A DNA stretch of 64,000 nucleotides from Streptomyces sp. Z26 (GTDB lineage Bacteria; Actinomycetota; Actinomycetes; Streptomycetales; Streptomycetaceae). Of this stretch, positions 15,934-24,087 are shown in pieces. The position numbers were made by a program, and so were the translations under genes. Position 1 is the stretch's first letter, and every line of letters starts with the position of its first letter. The stretch lies in contig NZ_RCHV01000002.1 in NCBI RefSeq assembly GCF_003665095.1, positions 1,559,501 through 1,623,500 of the forward strand, in the 5' to 3' direction. The notes below the pieces were generated by a model. The model was not told the DNA's origin, made no database searches, and saw only the letters and a program-made list of their open reading frames with translations.

Positions 15934-17679
15934 TCAGAGCTTGACCTCGAAGGACTGCTTCTCCACGAGCTTCCCCTCACGGAAACAGAAGCGGTACACG
16001 AGCTCCTTCTCCAGGTTCTCCTTGGTCGCGGAGGACATGAAGTGGCGGCATGTGGCGCCCTTGGGGATCGCGGGCCCCTCGGACTCGTACTCGCCGGTCA
16101 TCAGGTCGCTGCCCTCCGGCAGTCGCGACTCCACGTCGTCGAGCGAGGACCCCAGCTCGATCCTCCGGTACGTGTCCTCCGAGATGGTGGCCTTGTCGAC
16201 CTCCTCGAAGAGCTTCATCGCGCCCCAGCCGAGGAGCGCGAGGCCCCCGACGACCACGATGACGCAGACGGCGGCGCACCCGATGGCGGTGTTCTTCCTG
16301 GTGGACATGACGGCGTTGTACTCCTCGGACAGTTGGGAACGGTCGATGACCGGTCCACCGTCGCCGAGCGCGCCCACCCCGGTCTGCCGCCGGAAGTCGC
16401 CCTCCGCAGCGACGAACGTCGCGTCCGCGGGCGCCCCGGCACCTCCGTCCGTACCGCCGGACGCGCCCCCGTACGCGCCGTCCTCCTCGCCGTACGGCAG
16501 CACCGCCGCCAGCCGGAAGCCGCCGCCGGACGCGGGCCCGTGGTGCAGCATCCCGCCGACCCGCCCGGCCCGCTCCTCCAGGCCGCGCAGGCCCGCGCCG
16601 CCGCTGACCGCGCTGCCCGCGGCGGCGCGGGCGGCGTCGTCCGCCGGGCCGTTGGCGACCTCGACGAGCAACGAGTCCGGCTCGTAGCGCAGGGTCACGG
16701 TGACGGGGGCGCCGGGGGCGTGCTTGTGGATGTTGGTGAGGCCCTCCTGCACGACGCGGTACGCGACCTGGTCGCCCGCCGTGCCCAACGGACGGGCGCG
16801 GCCGAAGCGCCGCAGCTCCACGGTGGCCCCGGCGGCCCGCGACGCGTCCACCACGGCGTCCACGTGCGCGACACCGTGCAGCTCCGCGCGGTCGGCGCGC
16901 ACGTCCTGGGTGTCGTCGCGCAGCAGGCCGACGACGTCGCGGAGTTCGTGCATGGCCAGCCCGGAGGCGTCGCGCAGCACGCCGACGGCCTCGCGCTGCC
17001 GGTCCGAGAGCGTCGGGTCGACCTGGAGCGCGCCGGTGTGGACGGCGATGAGGGCCAGCTGGTGGCCGAGGCTGTCGTGCATGTCCTGGGCGATGCGGTG
17101 GCGCTCCCGCAACCGGGCCTGCCCGGCGATCAGTTCCCGCTCGCGCAGCAGCTGGGAGTTGTGCTTGTGGAGGGTGAGCAGGAGCATCCGGCGCTGCGCG
17201 CGGTAGCGGCCGATCAGGGCGGGGACGACGGCGACGCCCACGAAGTACACGGAGACGAAGGCCGCGTCCCGGGCGAGCGAGAACACCCACGGGTTCGTGT
17301 GCACCGTGAGCGCGGTCTGCACCGCGAACGTCGCGGCGAACGCCGCCACCGCGTTCCTCGGCCGCTCGATGCGCCAGCCCGCGGACCAGCTGGCGACGAC
17401 CAGCAGCGGCGTCGCGCCGTCCACGATCCCGCCGTTCAGCGCCCCGGCGATCACCAGCACCGTCGCGGGAAAAGCCATCCGCAGGAGGCCCAGCACCAGG
17501 ACGGCGAGCGTGCTCAGGACGGTCGGCAGGAGGCCGTGGTCCGTATTGAGCTGGATCAGCACGCACGACCCCGCGAGCTGGACGCCGACGGCTGCCTCCT
17601 TGAGGAGGCGCGTACGGGTCCAGGGGCCGGGGAGTAGCCGGCGGGCGAGGGCACGCGCGGCTGTCGCTGTCGCTTCCAC
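15934..17679 (-). CDS. Sensor histidine kinase with an extra C-terminal transmembrane and SmpA-like domain
   Basis: A 581-residue protein from the GTG at 17679. Several transmembrane helices (about residues 25-150) precede a HisKA_3 region (RERHRIAQDMHDSLGHQLAL, with His in HDSLGH) and an HATPase domain (VVQEGLTNIHKHA, GAGLRGLEERAGRVGGML). It should phosphorylate the response regulator at 15066-15716. Unlike usual kinases of about 390-420 residues, the frame continues through a Gly/Ala linker into a transmembrane helix (TAIGCAAVCVIVVVGGLALL) and a domain of about 90 residues with RRIELGSSLDDVESRLPEGS, reminiscent of SmpA/BamE-like repeats. An internal ATG at MSTRKNTAIG, with GAGGAG 12 bases upstream, could make that part separately. 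Confidence 0.85.
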   Translation of the reverse strand: MEATATAARALARRLLPGPWTRTRLLKEAAVGVQLAGSCVLIQLNTDHGLLPTVLSTLAVLVLGLLRMAFPATVLVIAGALNGGIVDGATPLLVVASWSAGWRIERPRNAVAAFAATFAVQTALTVHTNPWVFSLARDAAFVSVYFVGVAVVPALIGRYRAQRRMLLLTLHKHNSQLLRERELIAGQARLRERHRIAQDMHDSLGHQLALIAVHTGALQVDPTLSDRQREAVGVLRDASGLAMHELRDVVGLLRDDTQDVRADRAELHGVAHVDAVVDASRAAGATVELRRFGRARPLGTAGDQVAYRVVQEGLTNIHKHAPGAPVTVTLRYEPDSLLVEVANGPADDAARAAAGSAVSGGAGLRGLEERAGRVGGMLHHGPASGGGFRLAAVLPYGEEDGAYGGASGGTDGGAGAPADATFVAAEGDFRRQTGVGALGDGGPVIDRSQLSEEYNAVMSTRKNTAIGCAAVCVIVVVGGLALLGWGAMKLFEEVDKATISEDTYRRIELGSSLDDVESRLPEGSDLMTGEYESEGPAIPKGATCRHFMSSATKENLEKELVYRFCFREGKLVEKQSFEVKL

Positions 17680-17755
17680 ACGGTGACGATAGTGAGGGCC
17701 GTAGGGGGCGCGCACCCCTCCTTGGTGCCGGGCGGGGGCGACGAAGGTGCCGGGC

Positions 17756-17801
17756 GCGCGGGGACCGTACGTACGCGGGGCGCGGGGACCGTACGTACGC
17801 G
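17756..17801. repeat. Direct repeat of 22 bp upstream of the kinase gene
   Basis: The 22-bp word starting GCGCGGGGACCGTACGTACG occurs at 17756-17777 and again at 17780-17801. It contains the self-complementary ACCGTACGTACG core. It lies between the XRE gene stop and the kinase start, so it could be part of the kinase promoter region or a relic of local duplication. Confidence 0.8.
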
Positions 17802-17810
17802 TGTGACCAC

Positions 17811-18041
17811 CTAGGGGCCGTCGGGTGGCGCTCCCTCGTCGGGCACCCGGCGGAGCACGTCGCCCGGCTGGCACTCCAGGACGCGGCAGATCGCGTCGAG
17901 GGTCGTGAACCGTACGGCCTTGGCGCGGCCGTTCTTCAGTACGGCGACGTTGGCGGGCGTGATCCCGACGGCCTCCGCGAAGTCCCCCACCGACATCCCG
18001 CGCCGGGCCAGCTGCACGTCGAGGTCGACGACGATCGCCAT
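17811..18041 (-). CDS. Small XRE-family (YozG-like) transcriptional regulator
   Basis: A 76-residue protein that is essentially one helix-turn-helix: VQLARRGMSVGDFAEAVGIT, then PANVAVLKNGRAKAVRFTTL and AICRVLECQPGDVL. This is the Cro/CI-type HTH common to YozG-like proteins paired with DUF2975 membrane proteins. Its ATG overlaps the TGA of the upstream DUF2975 gene by one base (TGATG), so the two are translationally coupled. It probably binds the 28-bp palindrome upstream of the pair and regulates both. Confidence 0.9.
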   Translation of the reverse strand: MAIVVDLDVQLARRGMSVGDFAEAVGITPANVAVLKNGRAKAVRFTTLDAICRVLECQPGDVLRRVPDEGAPPDGP

Positions 18042-18538
18042 CAGACCACCCCGGCCAGCTCGGTCTGGAGGTGCGTCGCCTTGTGCAGCAGGCCGCGCAT
18101 GACGACGACCAGCAGCGCGAACCCCGCCCCCACGCCGGTACCCGCCGCCGCCGTGAAGAGGGCGCCGAGCAGCTCCATGCCGTCGTCGGGCGAGGGGATG
18201 TCGGCCACCAGGAGGTGCCCGGTGACACCGAGGGCGAGCAGGGTCGCCACGGCGGAGGCGCCGATGATCATGTCGACCCAGCGGAACGCGCGGGGTGTGA
18301 AGAGGGCGTCGCGCCGGACCATGCCGAGCAGCACCCACGTGGCGACGAGCGCGACCTGGACGCAGGCGACGCCGAGGACGGCGACGGTGACGTACGGCAG
18401 TTCGTACGGGCCGTACGGCGGGAAGCGGTCGACCTCGTCGGCGGCGGTGGTCGGGATGACCACCGCCTGACCGAAGAATCCGACGAGGAGGGCCAGGGCG
18501 ACACCGGCCCGGAGCGTGGAGACGACAGCACCGTTCAT
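18041..18538 (-). CDS. DUF2975 family membrane protein
   Basis: A 165-residue integral membrane protein with four predicted helices (starting STLRAGVALALLVGFFGQAV; VTVAVLGVACVQVALVATWV; WVDMIIGASAVATLLALGVT; GVGAGFALLVVVMRGLL). The helix pattern and the RRDALFTPRAFRWVD loop match DUF2975 proteins, which are almost always encoded beside a small XRE regulator, as here. Function is unknown. The ATG lies only five bases from a perfect 28-bp palindrome and no Shine-Dalgarno sequence fits between, so a leaderless or very short-leader mRNA is likely. Confidence 0.88.
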   Translation of the reverse strand: MNGAVVSTLRAGVALALLVGFFGQAVVIPTTAADEVDRFPPYGPYELPYVTVAVLGVACVQVALVATWVLLGMVRRDALFTPRAFRWVDMIIGASAVATLLALGVTGHLLVADIPSPDDGMELLGALFTAAAGTGVGAGFALLVVVMRGLLHKATHLQTELAGVV

Positions 18539-18543
18539 CCATC

Positions 18544-18571
18544 GATTTTCGATCGATGTCGATCGAAAATC
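18544..18571. promoter_or_regulatory. AT-rich 28-bp palindromic operator of the DUF2975/XRE pair
   Basis: Two perfect 13-bp arms, GATTTTCGATCGA (18544-18556) and TCGATCGAAAATC (18559-18571), flank TG. The site is notably AT-rich for this genome and begins five bases upstream of the DUF2975 start codon. The small XRE protein of the same operon is the likely ligand, giving autoregulation by promoter occlusion. Confidence 0.8.
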
Positions 18572-18628
18572 AATAGGTCGCGGGATCTCGACGTGACTGC
18601 GGCTCGCGGCCGGACGCCGCCCGTTCCC

Positions 18629-19537
18629 TCAGAGGTCCACCACCAGCCGGGGCGAACGGGCGCGGGACACGCACGCGTACATCCGGCCCGCCGGGGCGCC
18701 GACGTCGTCGCGGTGCTCCGGTTCCCCTTCCAGCACGGCCAGTTCGCAGCTGCCGCAGACGCCCTCCCGACAGCCGGACGGCAGCGGGAGCCCGGCGTAC
18801 GCCAGCGCGTCCAGCAGCGACTCGTCCGCCGCGACCTCGACGACGCGCCCCGAGCGGGCGCACGCCACCTCGAACGGCGCGGCGGGCGCGAACTCCCGCT
18901 CCCGGGGCCGGAACCGCTCCGTCCGCAGCCGCTCGGCGGGGAACACCGCCTCCGCGTCGGCGAGCATTGAGGCGGGCCCGCAGCAGTAGACGAGCGTGCC
19001 GGGAGCCGTACGCGCCGCCAGCGCGGCGAGGTCCGGCCGCCCCTCCTCCGCCGTGACGACGGTCCGCACCCGCTCGCCGTACGCGGCGCGCAGCTCGTCC
19101 GCGAACGGCATGGCGGACGCCGACCGCCCCACGTACACCAGCTCCGCCCGCGCCCCGGCCGCGACGGCGGCCCGCAGCATCGGGGCGACGGCGGTGACGC
19201 CGATGCCGCCCGCGAGGAAGAGGTACGCGGGCGCGGGCAGGAGCGGGAAGTGGTTGCGCGGCAACGACACCTCCAACGGCCGCCCCGTACGCAGGAACCG
19301 GTGCACGTACTCCGAACCGCCCCGGCTCAGCGGGTCGTGGCGGACCGCGACGCGGTAGCGCTCGGGGTCGGCGGGGTCGCCGCACAGGGAGAACTGCCGG
19401 GTGAGCCAGTTCGGGAGCGCCAGGTCGATGTGCGCGCCCGGCTCCCAGGGGGCCAACGGGCCGTCGGCGCCGCGCAGTTCGAGGGAGAGGACGTCGTCGG
19501 CGAGCGGGTCGGCGCGGTCGAGGACGGTCTGCTGCAT
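18629..19537 (-). CDS. Ferredoxin-NADP-type reductase with C-terminal 2Fe-2S domain (phthalate dioxygenase reductase family)
   Basis: A 302-residue electron-transfer protein. The flavin domain has RQFSLCGDP (RxYS-like), the pyridine nucleotide domain has FLAGGIGVTAVAPML and VYCCGPASML, and the C-terminal plant-type ferredoxin has the cluster ligands in PSGCREGVCGSCELAVLEGE and a late MYACVSRARS. It passes electrons from NAD(P)H through flavin to the iron-sulfur cluster and on to an oxygenase. The ATG at 19537 has GAGGTG upstream. It follows the PPOX-fold gene by 92 bp on the same strand; no oxygenase component is encoded alongside. Confidence 0.9.
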   Translation of the reverse strand: MQQTVLDRADPLADDVLSLELRGADGPLAPWEPGAHIDLALPNWLTRQFSLCGDPADPERYRVAVRHDPLSRGGSEYVHRFLRTGRPLEVSLPRNHFPLLPAPAYLFLAGGIGVTAVAPMLRAAVAAGARAELVYVGRSASAMPFADELRAAYGERVRTVVTAEEGRPDLAALAARTAPGTLVYCCGPASMLADAEAVFPAERLRTERFRPREREFAPAAPFEVACARSGRVVEVAADESLLDALAYAGLPLPSGCREGVCGSCELAVLEGEPEHRDDVGAPAGRMYACVSRARSPRLVVDL

Positions 19538-19629
19538 CGGTCGATCACCTCGCGGGAGGGAGGGGTGGGAGAGAGAGGGGGGCGCGTACGGGCGGATCGC
19601 GGAAACCGTCACGGTCAGGGTTCGGGCGG

Positions 19630-20259
19630 TCAGAACAGCTTGCGGTAGCCCGTCTCCAGGCCCTGGTCGACGAGCGCCGGGTCCATGTCCAACCCGAGCT
19701 GGTCGACGGCGACTTGACCCGGTGACGGCAGCTCCGCCGCGAGTTCCTGGCTGGCCGGGTCCCACAGGCGGGAGCGGATGAGGGCGCGGCCGCAGTGGAA
19801 GTAGACCTCCGCCACCTCGACGACGAGCGCCAACGCCGGTTCCCTCGCCTCGGTCCGCATCCGGGCGAGCACGTCGGGCTCGTCGGTGGGATGGGCGCGG
19901 CCGTTGACGCGCAGCGTCTCGCGCACGCCGGGGACGAAGAACAGCAGGCCGACGCCGTCGTTCTCTGCGAGGTTGCGGAAGGAGTCGGCGAGCCTGTTGC
20001 CCGGCCGGTCGGGCAGCGCGAGGGTGTGCGCGTCGAGGACCTTCACGAAGCCGGGGTAGTCACCGCGCGGCGAGCAGTCGGCGCGGCCCCGCGCGTCGGC
20101 GGTGGCGAGGGTGAGGAACGGCGAGTGCGCGATGAAGCGGTGCGCGTGCGCGTCGACGCGGTCGCGGACCTTCGCCCGGGTCATCGGCTCGGGCTCCCCG
20201 AGGCGGGCGCGCACCTCGTCCGGGGACACCCTCCGGGCGGTGGCGTGGGCAGGCGTCAT
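19630..20259 (-). CDS. Pyridoxamine 5'-phosphate oxidase (PPOX)-fold FMN-binding protein
   Basis: A 209-residue split-barrel flavoprotein starting MTPAHATARRVSPDEVRARL at an ATG with GGAGG upstream; the longer open frame above it is non-coding. The segments FIAHSPFLTLATADARGRAD, CSPRGDYPGFVKVLDAHTLA, NLAENDGVGLLFFVPGVRET and LRVNGRAHPT mark the MSMEG_1061-like subgroup of the PPOX fold. It likely binds FMN or F420; the substrate is unknown. It is divergent from a TetR gene 136 bp away and precedes the ferredoxin reductase, forming a probable two-gene redox operon. Confidence 0.87.
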   Translation of the reverse strand: MTPAHATARRVSPDEVRARLGEPEPMTRAKVRDRVDAHAHRFIAHSPFLTLATADARGRADCSPRGDYPGFVKVLDAHTLALPDRPGNRLADSFRNLAENDGVGLLFFVPGVRETLRVNGRAHPTDEPDVLARMRTEAREPALALVVEVAEVYFHCGRALIRSRLWDPASQELAAELPSPGQVAVDQLGLDMDPALVDQGLETGYRKLF

Positions 20260-20395
20260 GACGACCTCCGGAGCACTGCTGGAAGAACACGGACGGACGA
20301 CCGCACCGCGGGTATCGGTGCAGCTCATGGCAGAATTATGAGCAATCATTCGCTTCGCGCGCCACTCGCGTACGCGCGTCCGCCAGGGAGGCGTC

Positions 20396-21022
20396 ATGGC
20401 TTCGGACGACCGCAGGCTTGAGCCGCGGAAACAGCCCCGGCAGGCCCGCGCGGAGCTGACCCGGCAGCGCATCCTGGACGCGGCTGCTCACGTTTTCGCG
20501 GAGTACGGCTACGCGGCGGGCACCACCAACCGCATCGCGGAGCGCGCGCGGATCTCGATCGGCTCGCTCTACCAGTACTACCCGAACAAGGACGCCATCC
20601 TGAGCGAGCTGGTCACCCGGCACCTGGACGACGGGGTGGCCGCCATGGAACGCGACCGGGCGGACGGGCTGCCGGAGTCGCTGGAGGGCACGGTGCGCCT
20701 CTTCGTACGGACCGCCGTCGAGAACCACCGCGACGACCCGCAGTTGCTGCGCGTCATGGTCGAACAGGCGCCGCGCACCCGCGAGTTGCTGGCGAAGGTC
20801 GACGAACGGCAGCGGGAGCGCGTCGAGTTCTTCCGCGCTCTCTTCGACCGGCATCCGGAGGTACGGGTCGAGGACACCGAGACCGCCGCCCGGCTCGCGG
20901 TCTTCTCCGTCGAACTCGTCGTCCACCAACTGGTCGCCGCCCCCGACCCGGTGGACCTGACCCGGCTGGAGAACGAACTGGTCGCCATGGTCACCCGCTA
21001 CCTCACGGCCCGCGACACCTGA
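20396..21022 (+). CDS. TetR/AcrR family transcriptional regulator
   Basis: A 208-residue regulator with a canonical N-terminal HTH: TRQRILDAAAHVFAEYGYAA, then TNRIAERARISIGSLYQYYP and NKDAILSELV. The C-terminal half (ENHRDDPQLLRVMVEQAPRT and LAVFSVELVVHQLV) resembles the TetR_C AefR-like effector domain. It is divergent from the PPOX/ferredoxin reductase operon, which it probably represses. The spacer contains an AT-rich patch around 20332-20352 with ATGA-GCAA-TCAT as a possible core site, too short to be firm. Confidence 0.9.
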   Translation: MASDDRRLEPRKQPRQARAELTRQRILDAAAHVFAEYGYAAGTTNRIAERARISIGSLYQYYPNKDAILSELVTRHLDDGVAAMERDRADGLPESLEGTVRLFVRTAVENHRDDPQLLRVMVEQAPRTRELLAKVDERQRERVEFFRALFDRHPEVRVEDTETAARLAVFSVELVVHQLVAAPDPVDLTRLENELVAMVTRYLTARDT

Positions 21023-21183
21023 CCGCCCCCCGTACGCGTACGGGCACGGGTGCGCGTAGGGGAACGGGGAGGCGTACGGCGGCCCGCGCGCGCCCGTACG
21101 GCGGCGGCCCCGCGCGCGCCCGGGGGGTGCCGGGGCGGACGGGGCCGTCGTGGGGTGGTGCGGGGCGCGGGGCCCGGTGGGAC

Positions 21184-22164
21184 TCAGAGCCCTTCGTTGA
21201 GGCGGTAGATCGCCTTCGGCAGGTCCGCGGCCTCGCTGCCCGCGAAGTCGAGGAGGATCGCGCCGTAGACGGGGCGGTCGCCGCGGTCGTACTCCTCGTT
21301 GAGGCGGGTCTCGACCTTCGGGTTCAGCTCCTTGGCGTAGTTGCGCGGCGCCGGGAGGAGTTCGCCGGTGGTGGTGCTGACGTAGTTGACCGACAGCCGC
21401 TTGGTGCCGCCCGCCTCGGACTTGGCGGCGTCGAGGTGCTCCTGCACCCGGTCCCACTTCTCCGCGACCGGCAGCTGGTAGTCGTCCTGGACGGAGAGCA
21501 GCGGGCCGTTGCGGTCGATGCCGCCGATGCCGGGCTCGCGGGCGACGAGCACGACCTTGCCGCGTACCGCGCCGAGCGAGGGCAGCGCGTCCGAGTCGCG
21601 GTGGACCAGGGAGTCGAAGCCCTGCTCCTTCATGTAGAGGTCGTTGAAGATGGCGGCGAACTCCTCGGCGGAGGCGTCCGAATGCTCCTTCTTCACCGAC
21701 ATCAGCACGGTCTCGCCCGGGTTCGCGGAGAGGAAGTCGCGACACTCGGTGAGGACGTTGTTGAAGTTCTTGTTCTGGTAGATCACGCCGTGGTGGATGG
21801 CGAACGCGCCGTCGATCGGGCGGCACCGGATGTCGAGGAAGCGCACGCCGCCGCTCAACAGGTCCGGCAGCGACAGGTCCTGGCACTTGGCGGTGTCGAA
21901 GGGGCCGCCGACCGTCGCGCAGCTGTTGTGCGTGCCCGGGATGGTCAGGTCGTCGATCGTACGGTCGTCGGGCAGCCCGGACATCCAGTTGTGCGGCTCG
22001 GCGGCGAACGCGGCCCGCGCGGCGGGCCGTCGGGGTGCGGCGCTCGCGCCGTTGGCGAGCAGTGTGCCGCCCGCGGCGAGGCCGAGCGCGGCGCCCGCCG
22101 CGCCGCGCAGCACGCCGCGTCTGCTGACGCGCTGGTCGCCGGAGTTCGCGAAGGTGTCGCGCAC
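21184..22164 (-). CDS. Secreted phosphatidylinositol-specific phospholipase C domain protein
   Basis: A 326-residue enzyme from the GTG at 22164 with GGGAG upstream. A Tat signal (RRGVLRG followed by AAGAALGLAAGGTLLANG) ends near ASAAP. The PI-PLC X domain keeps both catalytic histidines: TIPGTHNSCATV and AIHHGVIYQNKNF, plus FLDIRCRPIDG and the LVAREPGIGG region. The predicted activity is cleavage of phosphatidylinositol (or GPI-like) headgroups outside the cell. The gene stands alone, converging with the TetR gene at 20396-21022; the spacer holds imperfect GTACGGCGGC repeats and no gene. Confidence 0.92.
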   Translation of the reverse strand: MRDTFANSGDQRVSRRGVLRGAAGAALGLAAGGTLLANGASAAPRRPAARAAFAAEPHNWMSGLPDDRTIDDLTIPGTHNSCATVGGPFDTAKCQDLSLPDLLSGGVRFLDIRCRPIDGAFAIHHGVIYQNKNFNNVLTECRDFLSANPGETVLMSVKKEHSDASAEEFAAIFNDLYMKEQGFDSLVHRDSDALPSLGAVRGKVVLVAREPGIGGIDRNGPLLSVQDDYQLPVAEKWDRVQEHLDAAKSEAGGTKRLSVNYVSTTTGELLPAPRNYAKELNPKVETRLNEEYDRGDRPVYGAILLDFAGSEAADLPKAIYRLNEGL

Positions 22165-22541
22165 GGGGGTCTCCCTCGGTAGGTGGGGGGGGGTGGTGCC
22201 GCTCCCGCCCGGCGCTGCCGGGTGCCGTGCGGCGGGGTGCCGGAGCCTCGGGGTGCCGGGGGCGTCCGGCGCCGAAGTTACTCCACGGGAGCCCGCATTG
22301 GTAGAGGCCAATGCGCGCGGACGCAGGTGGGACGGGTCACGCCGACGCGCGCCGGGCGGGCGCCGGGCGCCGTACCCCGGGGTGTCCCACGCCACAGGGC
22401 GGCCTGTTGCACAGACCTCGCAACAACTTGTTGGATGCATATGCCGTACGCCGCCCCGGCCCGGCGGCGCCACCCGTTCCAGCGGCGCCACCCGTTCCAG
22501 CCGTTCCACCACCGCCCGCCCCCGCAGGAAGGTCCGCCCGC
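22165..22541. other. Divergent spacer upstream of PI-PLC and ABC operon
   Basis: This 377-bp spacer has no convincing gene. It contains TGTTGC-N9-GCAACA (22405-22425) running into CAACAA-C-TTGTTG (22421-22433), overlapping inverted repeats of one half-site. An 18-bp tandem repeat, GCGGCGCCACCCGTTCCA twice, lies at 22464-22499, close to the substrate-binding protein start. The half-sites could serve a regulator of the importer operon. Confidence 0.5.
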
Positions 22542-24086
22542 ATGCCGGTCACCCCCACCCGCCGGAGCGTCCTCACCGCGGCGGCCGCCGCCGGTGCCGT
22601 ACTGCTCACCGGGTGCGAGTCGGCGGGGAGTTCGGGCGGTACGGGCTCCGGCGGGCCGCGGCGCGGCGGGAGTCTGCGGGCGGCGTTCCCCGGCGCGGGC
22701 GTGAAGGAGACGATGGACCCGCACGCGCAGCGGCAGTTCGTCGACATCGCCCGGCACAAGGCGGTCTTCGACAAGCTCGTCGACCTGGACGCCACCCTGC
22801 GCCCCGTGCCCCGGTTGGCGCGCTCGTGGACCAGCGACCGTACGGCGCGCGTGTGGCGGTTCGAGCTGCGCGAGGCCGCGTTCCACGACGGGCACGTGCT
22901 CGACGCCGACGACGTGCTGTACTCCCTCTCCCGCATCCTCTCCCCCGACGCCGCCGACCACCTCGCGAAGCACTCCCTGTCCCACATCGACCTCCGCGAG
23001 TCCCGCGCGGTCGGCGCGCGCGGCGTGGAGATCGCCCTCGACCGGCCGGACGCGGAGCTGCCGACGCTGCTCGCGATGACCGGTACGGCCGTCGTCCGCA
23101 AGGGCTGGGACGACCCCGAACACCCCGTCGGCACCGGCCCGTTCCGCTTCGTGTCGTTCACCGCCGGGCGTTCCTTCACGGCCCGCCGCTTCGACGACCA
23201 CTGGGCCGGGGCGCCGCACGTGGACGAGGTGCGCGTGCTGTCCGCCGACACCGAGGCGCGCGCCGCCGCCGTACGCGGCGGGGAGGTGCACTACGCGCAC
23301 GAGCTGACGCCGACGTTCGCCCGCACCGTCGCACACGACAGCCGGGTACGGGTGGTGGCGACGAAGCGCAGCGGTGTGCAGGGCTTCGCGCTGAAGACGG
23401 ACCGGCCGCCGTTCGACGACCCGAGGGCGGCGCTGGCCGTGAAACTGCTCGTCGACCGGGAGCGGCTGGTCGAGGTGGTGTGCGCGGGGCGCGCGGAGGT
23501 CGGCAACGACCTGTACGGCAAGGGCTACGCGTACTACCCGTCCGGCCTGGAGCAGCGCGAGCGGGACGTGGCGGAGGCACGGCGACTGCTGCGCCGTACC
23601 GGCCTGTTCAACAAGAAGGTGTCCTTCCACACCTCCACCGCCGCCGACGGCTTCGCGCAGGCCGCGCACCTCTTCACCGAGCAGGCGGGCGAGGCGGGCC
23701 TGCGGGTGGACGTCACCAACGGGCCGCCGGAGTCGTACTTCACGGACGTCCTCACCCGCGGCACCGTCACCAACCACCGCTGCGGCGCCATGCCCATCCC
23801 CACGTACCTCAGCGAACGGCTGCTGACCGACGCCCCGCAGAACGCCACCGCCTGGCACGACCGGGACTTCGACGCGTCCTACGCCGACGCCCGCGCCGTC
23901 GTCGACACCGGCGACCGTACGGCCCGTTACCGGAAGGTGCAGACGACGCTGCGCGACCGTGGCGGGCTGGTGCTGTGGGCGCACCCGGAGTGGCTGAACG
24001 CGGTCGCGCGCACGCTGCACGGCGTACGCGAGGCCCCGCCCAACACCGTGGACTGGGCCCGGTTCGACACGGTGTGGCTGGACTGA
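22542..24086 (+). CDS. ABC transporter substrate-binding lipoprotein, peptide/nickel (SBP family 5)
   Basis: A 514-residue lipoprotein from the ATG at 22542 (CAGGAAGG upstream). The lipobox is LLTGC with Cys25. The SBP_bac_5 fold is shown by FDKLVDLDATLRPVPRLARS, FELREAAFHDGHVLDADDVL, HPVGTGPFRFVSF and the final NTVDWARFDTVWLD. It should deliver an oligopeptide, nickel-chelate or similar ligand to the permeases encoded immediately downstream (the next gene starts one base after its stop). No GXXXXXC heme or metal motif was seen, so the ligand is open. Confidence 0.92.
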   Translation: MPVTPTRRSVLTAAAAAGAVLLTGCESAGSSGGTGSGGPRRGGSLRAAFPGAGVKETMDPHAQRQFVDIARHKAVFDKLVDLDATLRPVPRLARSWTSDRTARVWRFELREAAFHDGHVLDADDVLYSLSRILSPDAADHLAKHSLSHIDLRESRAVGARGVEIALDRPDAELPTLLAMTGTAVVRKGWDDPEHPVGTGPFRFVSFTAGRSFTARRFDDHWAGAPHVDEVRVLSADTEARAAAVRGGEVHYAHELTPTFARTVAHDSRVRVVATKRSGVQGFALKTDRPPFDDPRAALAVKLLVDRERLVEVVCAGRAEVGNDLYGKGYAYYPSGLEQRERDVAEARRLLRRTGLFNKKVSFHTSTAADGFAQAAHLFTEQAGEAGLRVDVTNGPPESYFTDVLTRGTVTNHRCGAMPIPTYLSERLLTDAPQNATAWHDRDFDASYADARAVVDTGDRTARYRKVQTTLRDRGGLVLWAHPEWLNAVARTLHGVREAPPNTVDWARFDTVWLD

Positions 24087-24087
24087 G

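Noticed and set aside
15934..16310. Separate gene starting at the internal ATG of the kinase C-terminus
   Set aside because: The frame is continuous with the kinase and the Shine-Dalgarno spacing of 12 bases is long, so I kept one CDS and mention the alternative.
15793..17637. A 614-codon plus-strand open frame opposite the histidine kinase
   Set aside because: It mirrors the kinase codons and has no recognisable domain; the kinase on the other strand has clear HisKA_3 and HATPase motifs.
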